Part shown: in pieces, positions 1-12,911 of the stretch
Layout: the number at the start of each line of letters is the position of its first letter
How positions within the stretch are numbered: the stretch's first letter is position 1
From: Thamnaconus septentrionalis
Taxonomy: Eukaryota > Chordata > Actinopteri > Tetraodontiformes > Monacanthidae
DNA: 64,000 bases
Direction: 5' to 3'
Assembly: GCA_009823395.1 (NCBI GenBank)
Contig: CM020501.1
Coordinates: forward strand, 28,756,361 to 28,820,360
Made by a program: the position numbers and the translations under genes
The notes under the pieces: generated by a model
The model's database searches: none
What the model was told of the DNA's origin: nothing
What the model saw: only the letters and a program-made list of their open reading frames with translations

Positions 1-1364
1 ATAAAGACAGAAAGGGACCCCTGAAGGAGTTGCCTTGGAGTGAAAGGTTCCCCCACTTAACACTGATTGCACCCTTCACACTTTCTAGACATGGATTTTG
101 TGGCACCGGTCCCAATTACGCAATCACGTGCCTCATTTGAAAAGGCTACTCCAATCAAGACGGCGTCCACAGCTGTTTGTAATTTGCATATGAGGTGTTA
201 AATAATAAAGTTCCTGGTATGATTGACTTTTACGTCTTGACTCTCTCTATCTGTCTCTCTGCAGGATTCACTGTCCCAACTATGAGTTGGTGGATCTTGG
301 CCGACCGGAGCTTTGCTCATGGCCATGCACTCGCTCAAGTTCCAGCTATAAAAGCGTAGAGTAGAAAGGGCACTGGCCTTGTCCACTACAAGGCAAGTTT
401 CAGGGTATGTGCTCAAGTGGGTGAATTTCTTTAACTGTACGGAACTGAAATATGCTCATTTTAGAAATCGGGTTGGCAGATCTAGTTTACATGACAAGTG
501 TTCTAAGCGTATGTCCTTCTTACGCTCTGTTTTTGGAATATTTCTGTGCCAGTGTTACAGCGCCACTCGCAGGCCTGGCATTTACACTACAGCGCTTTTT
601 TGCATGGACAAAGGAACACTTGTAAAATCGAACAAGCCCAAAACATTTCTTTTTGGTCATCCATCTTCTTTGATGTTCGGCTTGATCTCATGTCTGCCAT
701 GTATACCGGCGGTAGTGTGAAACGTGTTAACATGTTGAGCTGAGATGTGTTGCAGACGGCGCCACAAGTAGCTCCTCTGTGCGCACCTGGTAGATCCAAC
801 TTCCTGAAGACGTTTATAAAGTACATGTACACTAAATCCTTTCTGACCCATCACGTCCTCCGTCTTTGCTTTCTGACAGCCATTCTAAAGTCCATCCATA
901 CAAAGCCTAAGGGCGGCTGCACTTCACTAATATTTAAACCAACAAATAGATTAAAAAACAGCAACAAGCAAAAGGCTGCAAATATGAAACTCTTAGCTGT
1001 CAGCGCAGTGATATGTGCTGTCGCACAAGCGCGTGGGGTGTTTCCCTCTCTGTGTGCGAGTGCTTCCTTCCACGGCTCCCCGGTGCCAGCCGACAACCCT
1101 CTATCAGGAAAAACACTTAAGGGCCTCCAGGGGCTCGTGATGCCATAGCCGTTAACTAAAATGCAGTACTATTACCGTCAGGCTGTGACAGCGCTGACCT
1201 TCCTCTGCTACGTTTGTTCTGCTTTGTCTCTATCTGTCCCGTCCTACTGGGACTGCGGTGATAAGTTCGAGATACCCGGGTGGGGACAGCAGTGCACAGA
1301 GCAACTCTGGGTGTAGCACGACTCGAATGAATGTTTGAGCAGTTTCCTTGGGCCATTTTAGGTG

Positions 1365-1826
1365 TTAAAGGTCCAGTGTGTAACATTTGGCTGGATTTAT
1401 GATTGTCATATTTTTATATACGCTTAATATACTGTCTATAAATACATTCATAAAGTGTATCCTCACAGTGCAATGAAAGTCATTTGGTTCTCCTACCCAG
1501 AGAACGGTTCTTATTTATATATAAGAATATACATGGAGCAAGGGTCTTGTCCCCAGTTAGCTGCCATCTTGCACCGCCGTATATCAAGAGAAAGCCTGTG
1601 TGGAAAATGCTGCTGCCTGACTGCGGTGACAGCTCACATCTTCAAACAAACCAACAAAGAAGAAGGTGAACAAGGCATCCAGGTTTGGGTGCACAGGCCA
1701 CCGTAGCTCACTGGCAAGCTCAGTAGGGGGAGGGAAGAGCGAAAGACGTGGCAATCTAAAATGTAACCACTTGATGTCGCTGTTTCTTCTTCAAAATCTC
1801 CAAATATTACAAATATTACACACACA
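1365..1826. mobile_element. MITE-like nonautonomous DNA transposon, copy 1
   Basis: The left end reads ttaaaggtccagtgtgtaac and the right end, read inverted, gives GTGTGTAATATTTG(TAATATTTGG). The two ends share a GTGTGTAA.ATTTGG inverted repeat. The interior is shared with 13874-14285 in the same orientation (for example tctataaatacatt, agaacggttc, ataagaatatacat, accacttgatgtcgctgttt). The ttaaaggtccagtgtgta end is typical of an abundant fish nonautonomous DNA transposon family known to me. No transposase is encoded. The right end runs into a short (CA) expansion. Confidence 0.75.
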
Positions 1827-3050
1827 CATATTTATGTAAATAAAAATTCAGCTCATTCAAGTTCAGTCCTTTGCTGTGTACAAAACAAGCAGCACACAAC
1901 TTCAAAATACTTCCTTCCTCTGTTAATACTGTCCCAACAAACAACAAATAGCTGCAAATGGATACCACTCAGTGCTAATGATAGCGTAGCTTTCAAAAAC
2001 GGTCGCCCAACCGTTGCAATACAGGCAAGATGGCTCCCACAGTGGAAAAGTACGACATCTAAGGGTAAAAAGATTACATAGTCTTTGAAACACAGTGTGG
2101 CAAAAGTTGCATAAACAGTCAAAAGGGGGTGAAACCAGGTGTGTCTCACTAAATGTCACCCTCTGTCCCAGATGCTGTTCGTCTGAACATCATACCCCAG
2201 AACACTCTGGCTGCCTTTAAAAAAAACAAAAAGACATCTTTTTTTGTCTCACTTCCGCACAAGCATCTGTCCTCTCTCACTCCCAGATCCAGAGAGAGAG
2301 CCTTCTGCAAGGTAGCAGCTGCCAGCGGATTGGTGTCAATTTTGCCTCAGGTTAGAAAACATCACGGCGCAACTCCAGCATTCCGCCTGACTGGCTATGC
2401 TGAACTTTTAAAAGGCATTTGCGAGGGAGCAAGCGCAGACGTAGGCTGGCAAGTTTTATTTTTGTTTCATTCCTTTTTGCCTCACATTGCTTATCTCTGA
2501 AGACACTCGCTGTGTGAGCTTGTCCATTTTCTCAAGGTCTGTTGAAGAAATCCCGTTAAAAACAAGACTTCACGCACAAACAGCTTGTGTATTTGGTATT
2601 CCAAAGGCATGAGGTCTGTTAAAGTACAGCCGCGACGCCTCGACCACGACAAACAAGCAGACAGTTGGTGTGTCCTCGCAGCTGCAGTGGTGCCGTGAGT
2701 AGCAAAGAAGAAGTCATACCTCCTTTTTTGTTGGTCCACCACCGCCCTCAGCTATGATCGTGAACTTTGGCTACTGACCAAAATGACAAGGCTGCAGATA
2801 CAAATTTCTGAAGGTCCCTGGAGAGGTTTTCTAGACTGAGGTTTGGGACACGGTTGGGACGTAATCAAGAAGTACTTCAAATGGTACCAACTGAGGTACT
2901 CCAGAGGTCTGGGGACTGATTTGAGACTGAAGGGATTAGCAACCATGCATGGTCTGGAACCATTGCTGGATCCCCCTAAAAGAAGCAGCATAAGGTGTAG
3001 AAAGAGGCCAATGTGCTTGGTATGGTGCCACTATGACTCAATTCTGTGCA

Positions 3051-3079
3051 AGATGGATGGATGGATGGATGGACGGATG
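3051..3079. repeat. (GGAT)n microsatellite
   Basis: About seven tandem GGAT/ATGG units with one GGAC variant are seen. Confidence 0.9.
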
Positions 3080-3820
3080 ATAGTAATACAGAGCACCTGA
3101 GCTTAAATTCTGACTGGTTGTTCCATTATTTTTGGACGGCAGCTGGGCCAGAACTAATCCCAATCAAAGACCTCTGGAGAGTAACGTGCGAGGCGGCAAC
3201 AGCTGGTCATCATGATGACTTTGACACAGGTTCCTCACTCGCAGGACCCCTCTTTCCCCCACAAAAAAAGAATGCCTCGGGAGAGCTGCCACAGCTGTTT
3301 GGATAACGGCTGCTCGTTTCTCCAAATCACTGCCATGTAATCACCGTGCTGGTCAATGGATCTCCCCAGAGACGGAAACAAAGGACGTTCCAAGTGGGGG
3401 AAGGCCAAAGTATCCGGGCACCTGTGGAGGTTGGCCCGAACAGTGCATGTATATTTGGTGAACTGCATACAGAAAGCCCAACAGCAAAAGGTGTTATATT
3501 ATAAAAGCAGCAAAAATGATCGTATATACCTAAATATCACAGAAGCCTAAATGGAAATGACCAAAATAAATCAAACTCTGTGGGCCCCTGATGTCTGTCG
3601 CTGGGTTTAGAGACAATCCCAGCAGATTTTACACTTTCATCAGATCTCTCCCCACCCAAACCCCTCGGTTGGAAAGATAATGATTAATCTCCATATTTTT
3701 TTTGAAACAACAATGCATGCAACTATTTTTGGTCAGATTTCCCCTGAGTTCCCATTTGTTACTTTAGGCGCCCAGACAGAAACAGGATACATTTTTAATG
3801 AAGCCGTCAGTGGTGGGCAT

Positions 3821-3876
3821 TCCTCCTCCTCCTCCTCCTCCTCCTCCTCCTTCTTCTCCTCCTCCACCACCACCAC
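3821..3876. repeat. (TCC)n trinucleotide repeat
   Basis: About sixteen TCC units degrade into TTC and CAC triplets. Open frames on both strands give poly-Ser or poly-Glu artefacts here. Confidence 0.9.
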
Positions 3877-5300
3877 GCTCTGCTGCAGACTGGTTACCAT
3901 TTCTGCATGTAGCTGATGGTCTGAAAAAAACAATGAGATGAGCAAATTTCCCGAGAGAAAACCCTCCGATGAATGTTTTTGTCCATTTGCTTATGCAGCA
4001 CGTTGCCACACTCCCTCATTTGTGTTGTCTGCGTGTCCAATTTGTTGCCTTCGACACGTCCAACATGCTATTTTCCCCAACACCCCCCTATTGAAACTCC
4101 CTGAATGTGACGTATCTTTGTGCTGATTGTCTGTTTCTCTCAAACCTGCCTGAGATGATGAAGCAATTCTTGACTGAGCTCACATCAGTGGCAACATTCC
4201 AAAGAGGTGTCGCTCACTGTGACTTTCACGCTTACCCTCTATTACCAATTAAATATTCTCTGTCTCGTTCCAACTATTCAGAGTCTTTGAAGCAATCATT
4301 TTCTGTCTGCTGCCCTGAGGCTGGAACCGCCAAATCACTCAGTCTTCATTTTTTTTTCTCTCTCTTTTTTTGTGGTGTGAGTTTTAGTATTTTAGCATCA
4401 AACAGCGGTGATAAGTAGGCCAGGTACCTGGTCTCTTCGGAGAAGTCGCTTTGTTGTGAAACAGCTACCCCTGATACTGTTATCCGACTTCTTTTCATAA
4501 TGTTTTTGAAAATGCAAGCGGTGACGATCGACTGTTGAGACATAAAAAAAAAAAAAAAAAAAAAAAGCCGCTGACGGGACAACAGACGCATGAAGGGGAC
4601 AATTGACAGCACCAATTATGTACAGAGGCGAGTGGACTGAAAATGCTTTCAAGAAAAATAATACCCTCTTTGTTTACCTGTGCTCCCATAGCTCCACCAC
4701 TGTTGCAATCAAAACAGCTTGGAACAAATAGCCAATTATATGCAGCACTTGCAAAGATTGTATGATACTGTATGCAGGGAAGAAGCTCGGCAGCCAAGAT
4801 AATGATGACCGGAAAAAACAAACAAACAAAAAAAACCAAAAGCATCTGTCAGCCTGTGACAGAAATGAAGACATGCTAGCTGGAACATAACAGGGCCCGG
4901 GTTGCTAAATACACAGCAACTGTGCACCCAGGAACCGCTGTTGAGTTGCGTTTATTGCGTCGACATACAAAACGCCAAGCAAAGATCCAATTTTGTCTCT
5001 TTCTCTGCAATGAAAAGATCAATTTGTTCTCATATCATCTCACTGAATTTAAAGCCTCAGCCGGCGGCCGATTACAGCTCCCTTTAGCGCTTGAAAGAAC
5101 CAGCCGAGACTGATGAAACCTAGACATGCTGAAAGAGTGCAGCAGCAGTCTCCATCAAATGCATGTTGTCAGCAGCGGTTTACTTTATAAAAACACGTCG
5201 ACCTTTTCCGGGTCTTGGCCAAGTCGACTGGTTAGAGGGGGCTCACACCGTGCTCACCAACTCTTGGCTAAACCTTGTAGATATAACCAAGACTGATATC

Positions 5301-5340
5301 ACATATATATGTATATGTGTATATATATATATATATATGT
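5301..5340. repeat. (AT)n repeat
   Basis: The tract is an imperfect alternating AT run with interspersed GT steps. Confidence 0.85.
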
Positions 5341-6735
5341 TTTGACAATCGGTAAAGCAAGAAGAAAAAGAAACACCATCTGGACTTGCATATTGTCAAT
5401 GCGTCGCCGAGCACAAGATTGTCTCATCAGGTCGCTCTGCTGCCAAGATTGATGTGAGAGATGATGCAATGACAGAATTGATGTTTCTTTCAAAATCCAC
5501 TACTCTAAGGAGCTCATACACTTGCAGGCATTCAGGTCACAGATTGTTCCCTTCCATGTACGGTCATAATCGATGCGTTCAACTGAGTGGGTTTTATAGC
5601 GCTGCAGCCTTTTCCCTGTTGCCGCTGATGAATGAACACAGAGCTGCGCTGGTCTGATACTGTCACTAATCAAGACTCAATCACAGCTCTGTGTTGCGTG
5701 ACTCCGTTCGGACAAAGAACATTGGCCCCACAGATTTGTCACCCACCAATTGTTGGACTAAATCGGACACAACCGCACTTATTTTTGCTTACATCTTACA
5801 AATGAGTGAACACTGCAGCTAAATGAGCTTCACGTCTGTAAAATTAGCCAATCGTTTCATCATCATTAACAGACAAAATGAATGAATGCGTAACTACCGC
5901 TTCCCATTTTCCATCATTATCGTGTGGAGGGATCAGATCGACCCCATTAGAATTTCGGGCAGTTGGCACAGACTCGTCATTGAAATACAGCTCATCCAAT
6001 CCCCTTATCCCAACTTTTGTGCCTCCTTATCAGAGAGCTCCGATAAGAAACTAATGTGACTTCGGCTAGAGTCGAAAGCTGTGAGAGATGCTATTGACAT
6101 TCGGACAATGCATTCCTGAAAGCTGTGGCAGGTCCTAATTAAAATATTTCAGATGTGGAGAGATGACAGACTTGAACGGCTGCAGTAGCACCCGAGCAGA
6201 TTTCTGCTCCGCATTAACATGGCATTTCAGTCCGATTAATCATGAGTTTACTTCAACGACATGTGACTCATTCATCTTGGCCACCATGCAGTGGATTTCA
6301 CTGTCACTTTAGCTTATTTTGCAGATAAAGAGGCAGGAAGAGCAGCTGGTCTAAAAAAAAAAAAAAAAAAAAAATACAGGTTAGGGTAAGGAATGTACAA
6401 TGAGTTGTAAGCCATGGCTGCCGCTAGTAAAATTTGCTTGAATGCTGCAAAAGAAGGACAAGAACCTTCTACGGCCTATTTGCTAAATGGACACATGACA
6501 AGAATGTGAAGCAATGAATGTGAAACTTTTCACTCTTCAACTCAGGAGAATGCTGGCAAATCTTAACCCCAAGCCAAGGAGCTCTGACGCGAATGCGCGG
6601 TAGACACACGCGCGCTGCAACGCACTCAGACACGTGTATGCAAACTCATCAATTCCCTGCGCACGTGCCGTCCCATCGAGAGCAACGGCGTCGCTTCATA
6701 GACAAGAGCGAAGCTCATGAATTAAATCTGTGCAT

Positions 6736-6736
<1 letters not shown>

Positions 6737-6790
<54 letters not shown>
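6737..6790. repeat. (CA)27 microsatellite
   Basis: The run is an uninterrupted 54-nt CA dinucleotide repeat followed by a CGCACAC tail. It is likely length-polymorphic. Confidence 0.95.
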
Positions 6791-6797
<7 letters not shown>

Positions 6798-7151
6798 TTC
6801 TGCCTCTGTTTCCACTGTGTTAGCGTGCCACTCTGCTTTGCCTTGCGTAGGTGGTGGCAGCAGCTTCTTTCCAGCTTTAGCGCTGCAATATTCAACCCCT
6901 CGGTTTGGTTTTTACAGTTCGACTCGCGCTCTCATTCACGCCGCTCGCTATGAACTAGGCCATCAACCACTAACAGGAGGAAGAAAAAAAAAAATCGATG
7001 ATGTGCCCGTGCATCTGTCAGCGAGCATTAGCGCCGTTACCATCATTAGGACAGCAGGCGGCCCGAGGACAACTGTAAACCGGCCTAATGTACTGCCTGA
7101 CAACGACAGGATTGGTCAACATCCCCACCCACCAGGACATTGATTAGACGT

Positions 7152-7156
<5 letters not shown>

Positions 7157-7184
<28 letters not shown>
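7157..7184. repeat. (CT)n microsatellite
   Basis: About fourteen uninterrupted CT units are seen. Confidence 0.92.
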
Positions 7185-7188
<4 letters not shown>

Positions 7189-8424
7189 CTTAATGAGAGC
7201 AATAATATGCGCGGAGGGCAAAAAATGTTTTGTTCGGAAAAACGGTGTCACTGCGATTGTTTCAAGGTCAGAGATGGCGACACCTTGGGCCGCATGAGTC
7301 AGAGGGTCTTGAACGCCCCAAACCCACTGCATCGTTAGCGACGAGTCTTCAGGGTGTGAGAACCTTGTGTCTCATGCACATCACAACTAGGATACATCAT
7401 GTTTATACAATGACTACCCCAGAAGGGGAAGACCACTGTGGTCAAGAACACGGTGGACTAAAACAATTACTGATTCAACTTTTAACATGTATTGCATTTC
7501 ATAGTTTGCATTTAATATCATTGCCATCAACTATACTTGAATCCATGTTATGTCTACAACCAGTGCCTCAGTGTATTGTGCTTTGGAAGAATTCAGATAC
7601 ATTTACTTTGTAGTAATAGTCTTTGTATTAGACACAATGTTTATGACTTTGAACCTTGGCTCTGAAGTCGTTAAGAAAGCTTTATTGGAGAACAGAAACA
7701 AGGTATGACAGTGTAGAAAGCAAAGGCAATTTTTGCCGATGCAATCTCCATCAAGAAAAAAGACTCCACAGTAGCACTTGACCAAAACATTATTTATTAA
7801 TATAAGCAATATACCACGCACTAGAAAAAGATACCTATTTCCACTCTTGAGCTCGCCCTTTCATAGATATTGCTCCCCCAGAGTGCTGATCTAAGATCAG
7901 AGCGGCAGTTCCGTCATATATCCCCACCTCCACACTCCCCGGAGAGCCCGCCGACAATCAAAACAAAATGTGATGGCAGGGCGAAGCTGTTCGGCGGCGC
8001 TGATTGGGGTCTCCGGGAGGGAGAGGCTCTTGAGCGGCTTCATTATGCCTGCCGGCGCTGATCCTGGGTCAGCACTCCTCTTCCAAAGAGGCTTTTTAAA
8101 TGCAGGTCCCCGGCCGGTTTGATACACGCAGGTGGAGTTTCAAGATGTAGAAAATAGTGTCTTTTTTTGTTTAAAATGAAGTTTCTCAACTGACTAAGAC
8201 ACTTATAAAGTGTAGCAGAAACATTAGAGGTGAGGAGAGTTTACTGTAAGTGTAGGCCAAGCAGCGTTCAGTTCAGTTCAGTTCAGTCGGTTCGGAGTGT
8301 TTGACGGAACAAGCAGGAACAGGACTGGTCAGAGTGGGCCAAGACTGGAATGATTGGGACGCAAACCCTGTCCTGAGAACTCATCTGGATAGGACAGGCG
8401 GGAGAGCACAAGCCAGGCTGAATA

Positions 8425-8566
8425 TGATGGGATGGGATAGGATGGGATAAGATAGGGTAGGGCAGGGTAGGGTAGGGTAGGGTAAGGTGTGGAATGAATG
8501 GGATGGAATGGAATAGGATATGGTAGGATGGGGTCGGATAGGATAGGATAGGATGGGATAGGGCAG
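8425..8566. repeat. Pentanucleotide satellite of GGGTA / GGATA units
   Basis: The tract is built of variants of GGGATA, GGGTA, GGATA and GGAAT and is purine-rich on the plus strand. Its complement gives a long proline/serine/histidine open frame that is a repeat artefact. A short CAGTT tandem (8268-8287) lies just before it. Confidence 0.88.
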
Positions 8567-9835
8567 ATCCGGAAAGACACAACAGATCAGGACAAGGCAA
8601 GACATGGTAGAAGTAGGAAGACAAATGAACACAGCACGAGATAGGACAGCAAAGTGCAATATAGGATAAGGTCACTATACATGGTGGGACAGGAAAGGGA
8701 AGGTGGTAGAGACTGACAATCACACAGCTCGAAAAGTGAAGTACATTCACACAAAAAGGAACGTAAGACAAAGACCAGAATTTCAAAAGCCCCCATTGAG
8801 TCGGCGGAATCGAAATCAAAATCAGCGGAACGCCTCCCCCCATCAGCCGTTTGTCCAGCACCACTTGAGCCAATTAGACTTGCAGAGCACAGACGCGGAT
8901 GCAAGCGCGTCTGGAGACCCGATGAATATGGAGGACCCGCGCAAAACAAAGTCGCCGGAGCTGCTTTGAACAGGCTGAACTGAAACGACGGCTGACTCGG
9001 GGCCTCGCTAGTGGCTTCACCGGCTTACATTCCATATAGAGCTGTACGAAAATAGAAACATTAATTGGGTAACAATGTACAGAAAAGCTCGTCTCTGAAC
9101 ATACAAACACGTGGCGTGTACAGGAGGGGCGGACTGCTCGACAGGGCGTTAAAGCAATAAAGCACGATAAATTGGTGGAGGGAAAAAAAACAACACAAAA
9201 ACAAAATGTCCCGTCGCCAGCTCCTCCAGGTTGTTTTGAACTCATCCCCCAATGCCTCCGTCCATGGCATTAATTTTACATGCCTCCAGCAGGGAGAGTG
9301 GTGCTCCATCAGGGGTCATCAGCAGCCGTCCTTGATCATCCATTTTTCAGCATCGCTCCGTGTACCACATGCAAGCAGCGAACGGAGCGTCACAACATGT
9401 GGAGAAAAAAATCCATCTTTCCGAGGCCTTGGGAGCGACTCAACTTTTTCTCCGGTACTTTTTCTTCTTAGGCCATTTTTATGTTCAGAAATTAGATGGA
9501 ATAACTCCAGTGAAAGAAAACATACTTTTCTGCGGGTCTTTTGGGGATCAGGCCAGAACTTGTTTCTTCTTTTTTTTTTTTGTTGCCGGCAGTCAATAGA
9601 TACCGGACGGCCTTCATGCCAACAAAAAAAATATTTGGGGTTTACCCACATAGGTATAGTATTGAATACAGGTTCTTTGTATTTAGATGGTTAGAAAGTA
9701 TTTTCAAAACTGCTAAATTGCATCTTTGGAGCCGAAAGCCAGTTTACCAAATTCTTCAATAAAGTAGGACAATTTGAAGGATTGTGGCAGATTTGGGGAA
9801 GGAAAGTTTTTAAGTTGAAAGTTTAGCAAGTACAA

Positions 9836-9841
9836 TTTATT
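9836..9841 (-). terminator. gabrg3: Candidate polyadenylation signal for gabrg3
   Basis: The minus strand reads AATAAA here. It is the first exact AATAAA that I find downstream of the stop codon at 11325, and would give a 3' UTR of about 1.5 kb. No supporting downstream U/GU element was established and variant signals were not excluded, so this is a weak assignment. Confidence 0.2.
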
Positions 9842-11324
9842 TCAGTTCATGTCCTGTTAAAACTGATGGATATTAAGCTGACGAGAACCACGTTTCCCAA
9901 CTTGGTTGCGGAGAAAAGTGTTTGTTCCCTAAAGACAGACGTTAAATGCTGGTTACATGGTTTGCGTTTCTGGAAACGCAAAGTGTGGCGACACCCGTTT
10001 ACCTTTTACCTAAAAGTCATGTACTTTCATTTTAGTTGCCCGACATAAATTATACAATGTTGGCAATCCAAAGGGTCTTTCTAGCTTCTAACCACACGAC
10101 AAGCCTTTGTGCTAAGCTATAAAAAGAGGGGAGTGGGGGCGGGGGGGCTATAGGTGTTTTTGTCATGAATTAACAAACACAGAAATGGGGAATCAACCAT
10201 AAAATTGTTGTACAAAAGCCGGTTATATCCAAGGCAGACTGGCAGAAAAGTTGACCTCACTCATGGCTACAATAGTGCTGCGTTATTGGTTATTTGTTGG
10301 CATGGTTCAGGTTTGTCTGCCTTCAGAAATGAGCAACTTTGTGCAAAAGGCCCAACTGAAGAATCAATTAAAGCCGATGTGCAGCAAATGTTTGTGTCCT
10401 AAATAAAAAAAACTATATGGTATATGGCTGTCAAGAATAGAAAGCGCCGACAGTAATCCGTTTATGTTCTGCCACATATGTGCTGGTGGGGGAGGGTGGA
10501 TGGGATTAGCTTGTTTAGTAATGGCATGATTAGAATGGTATGCATTGATGTGGTCCCTGTACATTTCATGTGCACTGATGCAACTGAACATGAACAACAT
10601 TTTTGGTATTCTACCGTGAACAGCGTCGCTGGGTACGCAAAGCATTGTGGACAGGAAAAAAAAAAAGCTAATTGTTTGAACCAACAATAGACCACTGTTA
10701 AACCAAGACAGTCAATATTTTAGCGGGCAGCCAACTGCCCTAGACACAAACTTAATACTCAGCCACTACAAACAGACTTGTGAGCTCGTCGACTCGCTGT
10801 GAAAATCCAAACAACTCGAAGAGGAATATAGAAGGGACGATAATAAAATGTTACTATATAAGAAAGGAGAAAAATATTCGAGGGGGTACAACTAAAACTA
10901 ATGTGCTACAAAAGGAACAGTGGTAAAAGTTTTTTTTGTCTTGTCACGCCAAGGAACCCGCTAGCTCCTTGTGTGGCCTTGTCACGGAAAAAAGTTGAAA
11001 AGACGATGGAGGGAACTCTGAAACTGTGTCTCTTTATGCCGCACCCTTTCTAAGGAAGGCACTATGGGTGCTTCGCAGACAAAAAAAAAATCCCATAAAA
11101 CAAAACTCTACAAGTTCGACAGTGTCACCTGTAGCTGTTTGCTGCCACCCCCCTCGAAAAAAAAAGTCATGACCAAGACGGATCCCTTCGCCTGAAGCAA
11201 AATCTTCCACACTGATAATCAGAGCAGAAATAAAGTTCCTCCAAATTTCCACAATTCCATATCCAAAAAAAAAAAGGTAGCTTGGCGCAGAGACCCAGTC
11301 TTGCCGGGGCCCGTCGTCGACAAA

Positions 11325-11606
11325 CTAGAGGTAGAGGTAACTGACCCAGTAGACTATGTTGAAAAGCAAGAAAGAGGTGGGGAAAAAGACCCGGGAGTAG
11401 GAATCCAACTCCCGAATGTTGACGTGGACCCGACCTTTCCTCCAGCCGCCCTCTTTGCACTCCTCGTAGCAGCAGAAGAAGCTCGTGCAGTCCTTCCCGT
11501 CCAGGCACTCGTACAGGCAGTTGTCCTCGTAGTCGTTCCAGAACAGGGAGTTGCCCACGGGCATCATGGGCCGCGGGCTGTGCACCACGCTGAAGGTGGA
11601 GTACGC
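11325..11606 (-). CDS. gabrg3: gabrg3 last exon: M3-M4 loop end, M4 and stop
   Basis: The coding part runs from [20 protein letters not shown] to YWVSYLYL and a TAG stop (93 residues). It contains [20 protein letters not shown]. In gamma-2 this cysteine-rich stretch is the palmitoylation and GABARAP-binding segment that directs synaptic clustering. It is followed by [21 protein letters not shown] and the M4 helix [20 protein letters not shown]. The acceptor is ctctcccgcggcag. The [16 protein letters not shown] signature is diagnostic for gamma-3. Mammalian gamma-3 has an extra stretch of about 17-20 residues before the Y-S motif that I do not find here. The 3' UTR continues below 11325. Confidence 0.96.
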   Translation of the reverse strand, partial: AYSTFSVVHSPRPMMPVGNSLFWNDYEDNCLYECLDGKDCTSFFCCYEECKEGGWRKGRVHVNIRELDSYSRVFFPTSFLLFNIVYWVSYLYL

Positions 11607-12826
11607 CTGCCGCGGGAGAGCAAGAGGGTAAGAAGAAGCCAATGTGTCCCATTTTACCTTGGCGACCTCGGTGTCAGTAGCTTTTACGTTAGCCGACACT
11701 CTGTTCTATTTTGGTTTTATAATAATTTTAATACTAATGCAATCTGAAAAACTGTCACACATAAACCGGCAGAAAAAATTTACGCTGACATTACCACCAG
11801 ACGACTGACACAAGGTAAGTGGCTCAGAGATAGCCACTTAGCCATCCCTGATGGCCGGAATCAAAACAAACACAGTGTCAAGTTGAAATAGGAAAACAAT
11901 GACCAGGACATCCGGAAACTAACCTGAACCCTGGAGCTAATGCAAAACACCCAAAAAACAAAAACTAAAAAAAACGAAGCTTGGCGGCTCAGCTGAGCGC
12001 AAGAGGCAAAAAGCGGGTTAAAACCCTGGACTGAGTCGAAATCGAAGAAGTTCAAGTTGTAAAACTCGATACGAGCAGTGTGAGAGAAGAAAGACAAAGC
12101 AGGGATTATTGACTCTGTTTCAATGCAGCGAAAAAGTCAATGCTGTTCAGAGTCGTGAGAGGTTTTTGTTCCTGAAATCTGGTTCACGTGTTTGTTTAAG
12201 CCCCCTTGAAGAGATCTTTGCCATTTGAAAACCTTTCCATATTCACATTAACGGAGCTATTTTTCCTTTCTTCTTTCTTTCTTTCTTTTTTTAACACAAC
12301 AATGCTGAATAATTACTTTCGAAAAAATTGGAGCTGGACTGGCGCTTCCCTCTGGGTTACATGCCACTACTGTAGGGATGCAGATGAGTAAGTGGGTGGG
12401 TGGGTGGCACAAGGAGGCGACATGCAGCCAAAGTGGGAAAAATTGGCTTCTGGACTTGGCCAGAGAAGACACTAAACGCAACGAGAACCAAACGCTAAAG
12501 CTTAGATTTTTTTTTTCAATGCTTTGAGCCACTTGGCTTGCGAACGCCGAGAACAAAATGTGAAGTGGGTGGGGGGACGAGATGGGCTGCGAGTGGGAAA
12601 AAGTGCAGCGGCGGTGGCTGACTCGCGGTGCCTACGCGGTCGGTGCAGCCTTGACGGCGCCCACGCACGGTGTCGGGCTCTCGCGCTGGAGCGATTCATA
12701 GAAAAAGAAGTGCTTTCCACTGCACGTGTGCAGCCACGGAGGCAGAGAAATGCACGTTTCAGCAAGCCTTGTGCATTACTTCTATACATGTAGACATATA
12801 TATCTACACATATCTATGTGTAGATA

Positions 12827-12911
<85 letters not shown>

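Larger units (their letters stand above)
1..11324. other. 3' flank of gabrg3, no gene recognised
   Basis: This 11.3-kb stretch starts with the gabrg3 3' UTR (nearest the gene) and continues into intergenic DNA. In other vertebrates the neighbour on this side is oca2, but no exon of it was recognised. The sequence contains a MITE (1365-1826), GGAT, TCC, CA, CT and GGGTA-type simple repeats, poly-A runs and short stem-loops. Open frames here are short, lack family signatures and mostly read through repeats. Confidence 0.7.

Noticed and set aside
8283..8873. 196-residue minus-strand open frame
   Set aside because: It is a translation of the GGGTA/GGATA satellite and its flanks; the Pro/Ser/His/Leu periodicity comes from the repeat.
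11301..11747. 148-residue plus-strand frame across the last exon
   Set aside because: It is antisense to the well-supported gabrg3 terminal exon.
12241..12580. Candidate cassette exon for the M3-M4 loop
   Set aside because: Minus-strand frames here contain no residues like IPERISLQAPS or LLRMFSFK and no convincing acceptor-donor pair.
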